Part shown: positions 1 to 9,472 of the stretch, piece after piece
How the letters are laid out: every line of letters begins with the position of its first letter
Numbering within the stretch: position 1 is the first letter of the stretch
DNA from: Astrocystis sublimbata
Taxonomy: Eukaryota > Ascomycota > Sordariomycetes > Xylariales > Xylariaceae
Direction of reading: 5' to 3'
NCBI GenBank assembly: GCA_022453515.1
Contig: JAJNNY010000020.1
Location: forward strand, 558,001 to 622,000
DNA: 64,000 nt
The notes under the pieces: generated by a model
The model's input: only the letters and a program-made list of their open reading frames with translations
Databases searched by the model: none
Told to the model about the DNA's origin: nothing
Translations under genes and position numbers: made by a program

Positions 1-195
1 GCATATAATGAGTCAATCCCGGCTGCAGAAGCCGAACGTGTCATTTTCAATACGAGGCCCAAGTCAACTAAGCTGATAACTCATGATCACTCGTTGACTC
101 CGTTGCTTTCAAAATTGGTAATATTCAGTGCCGCATAAACAGGATTGCTAGTCTCTCCACTTGTGGCATAATTAAACGCCCTGTATCGTTCCAAG

Positions 196-919
196 ATGGC
201 AGAACAATCCTCCATACCACCCGTGAGCGCGGGGTACATCACCAATGGATTCCCAGCCCCCGGCCTCCGGCAGATTAATAGGCATATCACTGGTCACGAT
301 ACCGAAGGGAAGTCAGTGTTTCTATCGACTGATTCGGGCGCGCACCACCGCATGATGGGCGAGCGGCAGGCTATCGCCAACATTCTCTACTCAACCCAGG
401 AGACGCCCGTGGAGCTGAACGGGAATGTCGATATCGATAAAGCAAAGGAGGCCGAGGTATGCCATCGTCATAAATGAACTACCTTTATTCCATTTTCATA
501 TATCAATCATCTTCTGTGTCTTTCTATCTGTGCCGCTACTTGGTAGGCTAACAAACAGACCAATCTAGCCGCCTTTGCACTACCCAAATGGATCAATAGT
601 GCGCATGATTGACTTTGGGCCGGGTGTCGAGTCACCCATGCACAGAGCATTGTCCATAGACTACGGCATCGTAGTTGAAGGCGTGTTTGAGCTGCAGCTT
701 GACTCGGGCGAAAAGCGTGTTATGCGACAGGGTGATTTTAGCATCCAGCGGGCGACTGCTCACCAATGGCGGAATATCACAGGCGGAGGGACAATGCCAG
801 GCCGTATGATGTGGATTCTATTGGACTGCACGGATGTCGTTGTTAATGGCAATGTGTTGGAAGAGGATCTGGGGGAGTTGGCACCTTTTTACAAAGAGCG
901 TGATGGTGATAACAAATAG
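196..919 (+). CDS. Cupin-domain protein (2 exons)
   Basis: Exons 196-456 and 569-919 join in phase 0 across a 112-bp intron (donor GTATGC, acceptor CTAG) to give 203 residues. The second exon carries a single cupin_2 barrel. It shows a degenerate first motif (HRALSIDYGIVVEG) and a second motif ending GDFSIQRATAHQWRN, with the usual His and Asn of that motif. Small cupins of this kind are cytosolic and often lie in fungal metabolite clusters, acting as isomerases, cyclases or accessory proteins; the substrate cannot be read from sequence. The gene ends about 250 bp from, and convergent with, the flavin oxidase at 1166-3006, which suggests a shared pathway. No signal peptide is seen. The family call is firm; the role is unknown. 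Confidence 0.85.
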
Positions 920-1165
920 ACAGAGAGGTACTCATCCTCGGTCCATTATGTATAAGGACAGATTATTACTCGAGTCATGAATTGTCATCTACAGGCTTCA
1001 TTATTAATTGAACTAAATTAGCTATTGAAACATCACAACTTTTGACTCGTCAATAAGGCCAAGTCGTTGTTCCATCCCTAGTCCAAGAGCGATAGTACTA
1101 TACCATCGTGTTGACTTGCTCAAATGCAAAATGAGGATCAGTCAAAATTGTTACGAAACCAACTA

Positions 1166-3006
1166 TCAACCCGGATACTGCGTCGGAAGAGGATTCTGAT
1201 ACCCAAAGACATTCCCCGGATCCCACCGCTTCTTCAACCCCACCAGCCGTGGTAGGTTCTCAGCACCATAGATCTCCTCCAACGATTCATCCCCACCCGC
1301 ATAGCTATTATAAACAGCAAGTCCGTCATATCCCGACGTGGCCGCGAAGTCACCGCGTACCTTCACGCCGAGCGCCTTTGCTGCGTCTTCAGTCTCGTGA
1401 TCTGTCTTGTCGAAGACGAAATGGAACAAGCTAATTATGGTGAATACTTTGTCAGCATCATCGCATGTATTTATGACTAGAGGGTAGGATAGGGCAGGCG
1501 CGAAGTCAATCAACAACAGCCCCAGAACACGACACGGACACGAAAGAACATACTAATAACCCACAGAATCCCTCCAAGGAAACGCCGTGGCCTCCTTATC
1601 GCTTGCCACAACAGCCGTGTTAGGAAACGTCTCGAACAACGCACAGCTACCCCTCCCGCCCGGATTCTTCTCAAAAAACTCTGCAAAATCCCGATACGCC
1701 TTTTCAAAAGAAGGAACAGATAGCTGCTTCGCATTCGCCGTGTAGCTCATGAGATTCTTCCCCGCCACGCTTAGGCCGGCGTCTGCGCCGAAGCCCTGCA
1801 CGCGGATGATGTCGTTCCAGGGCACGGTGCTGATGTTCTGCACGATGGGGTTGAGGGCGAGGATGGGGGCGAGCAGCGCGCGGCCACGGGAGGCGGGGCC
1901 GATGTATTGCCAGTTGGCTATTAGGACTGTCTTTGGGTGGTTACGTAGGTGTCAGTAGGTGAGTAGTTATGGGGTGATGTTATGAGATGTTAAAGGTAAA
2001 AGTAAGTCGAACGTATCAAGAATCAAGCAACATAGGAAAACAGAACAAACCGAACTACTCCGCTCATCCCAAAAGAAGCCCTGAACCGGCACGAGTTCCG
2101 GCGGCAGCGTCCCGAACGCCTTTAATGTCTCGAAGTACGCCGCCGTGGCACTACCCGGGAAGACAAAATCGGCATTCAATATCTCCCCACCGTTAGTGAG
2201 TTTGTGGATCTTGTAAGTCGCTGCCGTCACAATCCCGAAATTAGCGCCGGCGCCGCGGATCCCCCAGAAAAGATCCGGATGCGACTCGCTCGACACTTCA
2301 ACGACGTCGCCCGCGGCCGTGACTAGACGCACGGATAGCAGGGCGTCGATGACGAGGCCGTGCAGGCCTTGGTACCGGCCGACGCCGCCGCCTAGCGTGG
2401 CGCCGACCATGCCGACGCGTGAGCAGGTGCCTGTTTCTGGTTATGGCGATGATTGTATTAGTGAATGACCTGGTTTTGCTTCTGGGATCCCAGGCGGTTC
2501 GTACGTACGCATCTCAAGACCAGCCCGATACAAAGGCTCCACGACCTCCGCAACAGTGACGCCTCCCCCGACCGTCAGTGTCGCCGCAGCAGCATCGACC
2601 TCGACAGTCTTGAGCTTGCTCAGGTCAATAGCCAGGCCGTTCTGGAGTTTCCCCAGAGTCGTATTGTACCCGTGGCGGCCGCCGGTGGCTAGGAAGGGCA
2701 CGTTGTTGGCGACGGCGAGATTGACCTAATAATTACAAGCAAGCAGTCAGGGGACCTGGATAACTGAAATGCATGAAATTGTGTAAATAGTTGGCTAGGA
2801 ACAGTACATACCGCCTGCACCACCGCCGCTTCGTCCGAGGGCGTGATGGCGGCCGCGTAATTAGGAGGTTTGTATGTCGTCCATCTTTCCGTGGCGCCGA
2901 CGAAGGATTCATCATCGTCGTCTGGAAACGAGATGACTGTTTCGGCGGGCCAGGAAACGCCTTTGGTGAAAATCGATTTCAGATCCATTGTGTGACTATG
3001 TCGCAT
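1166..3006 (-). CDS. Berberine-bridge-enzyme-like FAD-linked oxidase (5 exons)
   Basis: Exons 3006-2812, 2725-2470, 2430-2051, 1930-1554 and 1430-1166 join in consistent phase to 490 residues. A second in-frame ATG at 2988 would give 484 and may be the true start. The N-terminal half is an FAD_binding_4 (PCMH) fold. GGRHGYN supplies the likely 8-alpha-histidyl flavin site (H83 from the first ATG) and GTCSRVGMVGATLGGGVG supplies a likely 6-cysteinyl site (C153), so the flavin may be held by two covalent bonds. The C-terminus has the BBE domain signature KKRWDPGNVFGYQNPLP. Such enzymes oxidise alcohols, amines or sugars, or close rings, in fungal metabolism. No signal peptide is evident, so it may act in the cytosol. 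It is convergent with the cupin gene at 196-919. Substrate unknown. Confidence 0.9.
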
Positions 3007-4210
3007 AGATACCTAGGTAAGTCAAGAAAAGTAGGTCAAGGAGAACTTGGCTGTTGTTGGGCTCAGTCCAAATACCTGCTCAAATATAATGACTCTCTAC
3101 ACGACAACAAAAGGATGAAGCCCAGTCGTGAAACCCGACAGCTGAAACTAACAAGCTACTTACTGCGTGACAGCGGACGAGTCGAAGGAGTTAGGCCTCA
3201 GGACCCGACCCCTCTTAACAGGGTGGGTGGACAAAGAATACCGCCCGGCATGCGCACGCACCAACACACAAACAAGTGTCTCAGCACTGCTTACCTCGAC
3301 TTGGTAAGTACCTGTATAGAGTCAATTGACTCATTCGTCCTTAGCTGTTAGCTGCATGACACGAAGGGTCTCCCATTGTTCATGGTTTCTATATTAATCT
3401 TTCGAGACTCATGGTGAGATGAAATTGCATGGTAAGTCCGTCCACATATCCAGTGGCAGGCAGTATTACCACAATGTCAACCCCTGAAGTTTGGTTCAAG
3501 GACGAGAAGTCACTCAATGCTTGTACTCCAAACTCAGACCATCACAAATGCAAAGACAGAGTACTTCCTGTTGATATTCAAATATTCATCGAGAAATTAG
3601 TGAAATTGAGATCTGCTACCTTTGCTTCCTACCGAGGTCTTATTCTATCTAGGTAAGTAGACGAGATCGCTGGACCGGGGCTAACTGATGCGCCCTCTTT
3701 AGCTGCCAAAACCTCAAGGCAGCAATCCGTCCGTCCGATCATGTATTCCATTGCGATCTCTTGGTGATAATGCAGCACAGGTAGAACATACAGTGCAAAC
3801 TGAAGAAGAGTATGTTCAGAGGCTCTAAAGACCAACTTCTAAGTACAGATGACAAGACCCGCGTATCAAATTCATTGCTCTTCTCCTGCACTCTGTTTCC
3901 TCCCTTATAAGTATCGAAGCGTCCGCCAAGTTTGGTCAAATCAAAGAGAACCATGCAGGGCCTTCAAGCTTCGGCGTTGTTAAATGTAGTCAGACTCCCG
4001 GATGGCGATGGGTAGGTATGAATGGGAAGGGAGCTTTCTCCCGCTCAGGCTGATTTGCTTGAGAAAAGCCCGAGGTCAAATTGGCTGCTTGACAGATGCG
4101 ACCATTGCTAGTCTGCTAGCAGATTGTCACATGACGGAGAACAATCTTGTCCAATCATTAGTCAATCCTCCACAAGAAAGATGTGGAAGATACATACTTG
4201 TCCAGATGCA
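3007..4210. other. Intergenic, 1.2 kb, no gene seen
   Basis: This is the promoter side of the flavin oxidase and the 3' side of the gene at 4211-5582. The open frames here are short and show no family resemblance. A TACCTAGGTA-type palindrome lies near 3010-3020, one of many in the window. Confidence 0.6.
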
Positions 4211-5421
4211 CTATTCCACCAGCATCTTGGCATAAAAGACACCATCAGGGGTGACGAACCAGCGGAAGTTGCCCATGCGATCAAGGGAGAAGCGGCTGCG
4301 GGAGATCCACGAGCCGTCGAGCTCGCGACACCAGTACATGCGGCTGACGTCGTTATCGCCGGGCTTGATGTCCTGAGGCTCGTTCATCTGGTTATGCTGG
4401 GCATTGTAGCGGTTCTCGGCGTCGATCTCGTTCTTGGTCTTGCCCATCTCGAAGCCGCCGTAGTTGCCGCCTGTCGGGTGGGGGCTAAGAGGTGTCATAG
4501 GAGGTGTAGGTTGGCCGAACCCACCCGCAACATAGGTAGGTCCACCAGGGCCCGGGGCAAAGCCCATTGGCGGCATAGAGCCGGGTTGAAACCCGATCGG
4601 GGGGCCGCCTTGCATGGGCATCTGTTGCATAAATGGCGGGTGAGAGCCCGGCGCCATCATAGGGATTGGCGCAGTAGCCATACCCGGCTGGGGCTATAGA
4701 ACAGAGAGCAGGTCAGTATATGGCTTTTAGGTCATAGTTGAGAAGCACGCGATTCGAGGGAACAGAAGCAGAAAAGAAGGCGAAAGGAGAGACAGATAAT
4801 AGGATGGTCTGCTGAAGGTCAAGATGGTACACCGGAGATGGACACGGCCAATGGCAACACCCACCATCGACTCCAGTCGCATTCATGGGAAAGATAGCAG
4901 GCGCTCCGTATACGACCGGCATTGGCATTTGCATTGGCATGGGGTGGGAGATCTGGGGTTGTACCTGTTGATAAGGGAAACCGGGTGGTCCATAGAAGGG
5001 TGGACCAGCTGGACCAAAGCCACCGGACATCATGAATTGAGGACCGGCAGGATCGGATCGAGGCACATAAGTGTGCTGGAAGGGACCGTTGGTAGTATCA
5101 GGCACAGGCGGCTGGTAGTGCTGCGCATAGGGGTCGGGCATAAGCCCAGCGCCGACAGTACTCATGTTGATCTGGGGCTGTGCGAGGTTGTGGTAGTAGG
5201 GAGGGGTGGAACTGTAGGAGCAGGGCTGGGGTATGTTGTTATGGAGCTCAGAGTGAGTCGCGCCGCGTGGCTGAAGAACGCCGTTGATGACAAGGCCTTG
5301 GGGTGTGTTGGTGACAGTATTAGAGAAGAGACTGTCGGGTAGTTGCCCTGCTGTGGTTTTCTGGACTGGAGGGAGAGTGGAGGGTGGTGGTGAGTGAGGC
5401 CGGGTAGGAACGTAGGTGCCG

Positions 5422-5456
<35 letters not shown>

Positions 5457-5582
5457 GATAGTTGGGTTGGGTGTAGTTGGTCTCGGAGGCTTGAGGGCAG
5501 ACTTGAGGGGGCTTGGGGATTCTCCGGCAGCAAAAGAAACTCGTCGAGGTCTTTTGATGTTCTTCTCGGGAGGCGGGGACAT
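4211..5582 (-). CDS. Proline-rich protein with RVSF motif and poly-Asn tract (unrecognised)
   Basis: Two exons, 5582-4833 and 4693-4211, join in phase 0 (donor GTGTAC, acceptor CTATAG) to about 410 residues. The donor is a choice between weak sites. The ATG at 5582 is used because the longer frame starts on TTG. The N-terminus is basic and carries KRPRRVSFAAGE, which fits the RVxF docking motif of protein phosphatase 1, then SPLKSALK. A pure AAC repeat encodes 12 Asn, followed by a long Pro/Gly/Met-rich disordered region. A short C-terminal block (RMYWCRELDGSWISRSR, then GNFRWFVTPDGVFYAKML) looks folded and is probably the conserved part. I do not recognise the family. A PP1-binding role is only an inference from one short motif. 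Confidence 0.7.
5421..5456 (+). repeat. (GTT)12 microsatellite inside a coding exon
   Basis: Twelve perfect GTT units on the plus strand are read as twelve AAC Asn codons by the gene at 4211-5582. A perfect single-codon repeat is prone to length change, so the poly-Asn tract may vary between strains. Confidence 0.95.
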
Positions 5583-5850
5583 GGCCAAGCTCTTTTGTGT
5601 ATGCGGCTCTACAGGTAGAACAGCAGGGACGATGTGAGTCGGTAGGATGTAGTCAACAACACGGAGAGAGAAGTGTGTAGAGAGACGGGAAGAAGAGTGG
5701 TGCGCATGGGGTTCGCAAAGGTGTTGTGTTGTAGTTGGGTTGGGTCAGGTGGTTTGAGGAAGGAGCAAGTAAAGAGGTAGGAGCAACCTGGTGTGGAGGA
5801 AAGGTGTAAGTGTAAGTGGTGTGTTAGTCGCAGAGGTGCCGGGTGCGTCC

Positions 5851-5860
5851 TTTTATATAA
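5851..5860 (-). promoter_or_regulatory. Possible TATA element
   Basis: The sequence TTATATAAAA on the minus strand lies about 270 bp upstream of the ATG at 5582. The position would suit a TATA box with a leader of about 240 nt. There is no transcript evidence. Confidence 0.35.
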
Positions 5861-5997
5861 ACATGTTATTCCAAAGTACAGCGGGCCCCATGGAATGGTC
5901 TCCCCAGATGCTGTGTGAATGAGGTACGGGGAAATGTAAAGCCCAGGTACTCAGGTATTCCCTACTACCCGCATCGGCAATAGGAAGCAGCATTGGA

Positions 5998-6324
5998 TTA
6001 AGTAGCAATGGCATGTTGATTAGATGCCCCGAGAGTCGAGACTAGTATGCAGTTGCAGGGTTGTTCGTAAGTCGTCGAGGCAGGCGCAACCTCGGATTGG
6101 CCATACCAAGTTGCAGCAAACAACACACAAACATTGAATGAGACCAACAACAGAGGAAACAGTGAATTCCAAGTATAAGGTAGAAAGAAGTAGACTGGTA
6201 GCCTTACCTGATCTCCGATCGTCGCTACCCAGTTCGATCCATTCCATACATATTGGAACATGGGCTCGTCGAGCTCGTCTTCGAGCACAATGTCGCGTAC
6301 CGGCCAACACGGAAAGCAGCACAT
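5998..6324 (-). CDS. Possible small CC-rich protein (weak)
   Basis: From the ATG at 6324 the frame begins MCCFPCWPVRDIVLEDELDE and runs through FQYVWNGSNWVATIGDQ, then meets a consensus donor (GTAAGG). Read straight through it is 108 residues. If the GTAAGG is used, an acceptor such as the CTAG near 6040 keeps an open frame downstream. The paired cysteines at the extreme N-terminus would suit S-acylation. The first 40 residues look protein-like; the rest does not. I recognise no family and cannot fix the 3' exon. Confidence 0.35.
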   Translation of the reverse strand: MCCFPCWPVRDIVLEDELDEPMFQYVWNGSNWVATIGDQVRLPVYFFLPYTWNSLFPLLLVSFNVCVLFAATWYGQSEVAPASTTYEQPCNCILVSTLGASNQHAIAT

Positions 6325-7869
6325 CTTGGTCTTGGTGTCGACTTCTGAAGCGTTCGTGACAGTATTGCAATAAATGATCAGAGGTTGGTCGAAGTGATGC
6401 TTGTCAGATAGTCACGATCCAACGGTCGAGCTGATCAATGCAACGAGGAGACAGAGCTGATAGCAGGTGCAGTTTGGTCGTGATATTCAACAAATAAGTA
6501 AATGGGCACTGTCATAAGATGAAGTGAGGTTTTGGGAGATGTGTGAAGACGGAAGAAGGTCCGGCCAAGGAAGTGTTCCGTCGATGCCTACTACCAAACC
6601 AACTTCCAAGCTACCGGTACTGTATAAACCCTGCCTCCGTACAAACTTGCTTCATCTCAATCCTGCCGGCAAACAACGTGCATTCACAGACTGTCCAATT
6701 ATGGCCCGAGGGTTGACCCGAGTATTGCATCGGCTTTCATCTGACGACTTAGGTAGCGATGATGAACACGCATTCTCCGCTTCTCGCTTGTCGCTTGTCT
6801 CTATAATAGGACTCTAATCTCGCAGCGGTATGTATACGTAGAATGTGCAACTAGTGAAGCTCAACATCCAATCGTGTAACAACATGTGCTACTATTGACT
6901 ACTCGATGGTTTGGATTCGCCATGTTACACAACCCATTGTCTAAGTGTGAATAGCACACTCTTAGGACCATACACGACTAGATACTCCGTAAGTGTTCCA
7001 CTGCGGTGGTTATAGATAAAATCTCATTGCATTGAATAAGAAATCCATCTCAACCATTCACTACACTCTCTGCCACCTTTTGCCGCAACCCCAAATCATT
7101 CATCATATGAGTGTACGAAAAGTTAACATGGGCATACTCGAGATTCATCTCTTCCCACAACTGATGGGCATCCCGGCACCTTTCCCGGCACCTTGCATCT
7201 CGCAAGACGTGCCGAGACTTTGCCTGCCTAAACAGGATCTCAGAGTCACTGCCACTGACCGAGTGAGAGTGAGTATGGTCTACATAGCTTGACAGACTTT
7301 CATCCCCGTATTGCATTTGCGCTACAACTACCCACCTTGAACGGGCAAGTATATACGCATGCTACCAAGAACACTTATGGTATACCAATACATTCATTCA
7401 TGTGTAGTCGAATGAATCTCAATTGCCGCCCAAGCGCGGGAATTTCAACGCCAACCAAACCACAGCCGCAGCCGTTAAAAGCTTTCTATGCGAAATGAGG
7501 CCCCCTTATTTTATACACAATGCCCAGCTGATGAGGAGAGAGATATCATCTAATACCCGAGGAACCCTTTTGTTGTGCGTCCTCGACAGGTGGTAAGCAA
7601 AGCAAACCGTGTCATTTCATCCGGCCTGCTGAATTTCCCATCACGCCAGCGTCGTCCGTCATATCGATCGTCGTCGTCAAGCTCAATATCCTACACTATT
7701 ATCGATTATTAAACATACAGCGCCCCGATTGGCTGGCGGCGAGTCTGCCCATCGTGGAGCAGAAAGTCGTGCTCGTCTCGGTTTTGTCAGTTTTATAGGC
7801 TTGCGTGCTCGTGGCCTTGTGGCTCCGGACCTGCCACAATTACTTTCTTCGTTATCTGTACACAGTTAA
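6325..7869. other. Intergenic, 1.5 kb, no gene seen
   Basis: Open frames here (for example 7050-7316 on the minus strand) are short, lack splice-consistent extensions and show no known motifs. It forms the 3' flank of the Tim23 gene. Confidence 0.6.
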
Positions 7870-8601
7870 TTAGTTACCTAGCCAAGGACCCCGATTGTGC
7901 CAGGCGTTGGAGCAACTCACAGCCCAGGCCGCAGCGAGTGTGCCGACTACACCACCGGATATCATCATCTGCCTGACTCCCCTCGTGCTCCTGAAGATCA
8001 TACCACTCAGTGTTCCGGCAACGATGGTGTTGGCGGCATCGTGCTGGCCCCTGACGTAGCCTATCAGGGAGTTGATGCAGTTGTATGTGATGGCGACCAC
8101 ACCGGCCGAGTTGCCCAGGAAGGGACCTCTTCTCGTGATGGAGTTGAGGACCGAGTTCAGGCGCAGCTTGGGCGGTTGACCGGCCGACTTCCGCAGACCC
8201 TCCTGCAGACCCCACGCGCCACCTATTGATAAGGCGGTAAGATATGTGATACCGGTTCCGTAGCAGAGGTCGTCGCTAAAGCCGCGCGAGGGAATGGCTG
8301 TGTGGGCGCCCGGTAGGTCGGTCAGAGCCGAGTCTTCGAGGGTGAGGTACTCGAGGTTTTCTCTGTTGAGGCCGGCCAGGGGGTGCAGCTGGGAGGGGTC
8401 GGCAAATGCAGAGCTATTCAGGAAGGCCTCGACGCCCTGGGGCTCGCCCGGGTCGAAGGTCGGCGTCGGGCTGAATGTGTCGCTGCGGGTCGCTGTGGGG
8501 GTGGAGGAGGAGGGTGCCGGAGCGGCGGGCTCTTGGGACGGCGTCGAGGTCGAGGACGAGGACGAGGACTTGCGTCCTGTGAGGGCGTCCCAGATCGACA
8601 T
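7870..8601 (-). CDS. tim23: Mitochondrial inner-membrane translocase subunit Tim23
   Basis: A single exon encodes 243 residues from the ATG at 8601. The frame is open further upstream to 8967, but that part is not Tim23-like and is probably 5' leader. The first 100 residues are Ser/Pro/Thr-rich, as in fungal Tim23 intermembrane-space domains, with a hydrophobic stretch around HPLAGLNRENLEYLTLED. The C-terminal half is a Tim17/Tim22/Tim23 domain of four membrane segments, including GGAWGLQEGLR, the RGPFLGNSAGVVAITYN region, and GTLSGMIFRSTRGVRQM. Tim23 forms the channel core of the presequence translocase TIM23. It is divergent from the Trm732-like gene across about 870 bp. Confidence 0.93.
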   Translation of the reverse strand: MSIWDALTGRKSSSSSSTSTPSQEPAAPAPSSSTPTATRSDTFSPTPTFDPGEPQGVEAFLNSSAFADPSQLHPLAGLNRENLEYLTLEDSALTDLPGAHTAIPSRGFSDDLCYGTGITYLTALSIGGAWGLQEGLRKSAGQPPKLRLNSVLNSITRRGPFLGNSAGVVAITYNCINSLIGYVRGQHDAANTIVAGTLSGMIFRSTRGVRQMMISGGVVGTLAAAWAVSCSNAWHNRGPWLGN

Positions 8602-9472
8602 GGTCGAGGTTTGCGTTTCTTGACAAGTGCACAATAATGTTGTCCAAGTGAGTTTTATCGTGAGTCGTAAGATAATTGATGGTTGAGCCGGGCGAGCGCA
8701 GTGGGCGAGCGGAGTCCAATGGATGGATGCTCGCGAAGGGGTGGTTAATTCGGGGTGGCTGCGGGACGGGTGTGTATATGTGGTGTGGTCGCAATGCGTC
8801 GACTCGGATTTTGATGACGATGGAAGCTTCCTGCAAATGGTTAAAAAAATGTTTCCATCTACGTCGGTACCGTACCTCCACTGTTCCGCACTTGCTTGCA
8901 CTGCGAGTATGTTCCCCCACTTGAGCCACTGGTGCTCTATGTGGCTCGTGCGTACCATGATCCACATCCCACCCTGTCCACCTTCGCGTACTGGCTGTCC
9001 TTGGGAAGGTAGCTGTACGAAGTGACAGACTCAAGACTACAGCCCTGCAGAGTAGATCTACTTTATATTCGACATAGATACAACAAATGCACACCCATGA
9101 TTCAAGTCCATTGCCAAACCCTTGAAAATCCCATGGATGTGCCACCAATTTTCTCTATAACTCTTGGCACCTTGTCGCATTCTCGAATTGCCTATTTCGT
9201 GACTTGGTGATGGAGGGGCTTTTTTTTAAGAAACCCGACATAGGTACTACCTACCTAAAATAAAGATTGCCCAATGGCGTCGCACTTTCCTACTAAGAGT
9301 TTATGACCCAGATACGAAACGATGCTGATTTCACCGTGTGGTTTTAACGCACTCACCTATCTCTCACTCACTCACTTATGGCTCATTGACATTCAGTATA
9401 AGACAGACACCCCGCAGTGATACCCAGCAGCTATCTCAAGCCCGTCGAGCAAACCAGCAACCGATTATACTC
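8602..9472. promoter_or_regulatory. Divergent promoter region, Tim23 / Trm732-like
   Basis: About 870 bp separate the two divergent ATGs and must hold the promoters of both. No further gene is supported. A T-run and TACCTACCTA sequence occur near 9220-9260. I do not see a clear shared regulatory site. Confidence 0.5.

Noticed and set aside
4124..4699. 191-codon plus-strand frame
   Set aside because: Antisense shadow of the second exon of the proline-rich gene.
8602..8967. N-terminal extension of the Tim23 frame
   Set aside because: The extension has no Tim23 resemblance and reads as leader; the ATG at 8601 gives the normal family length.
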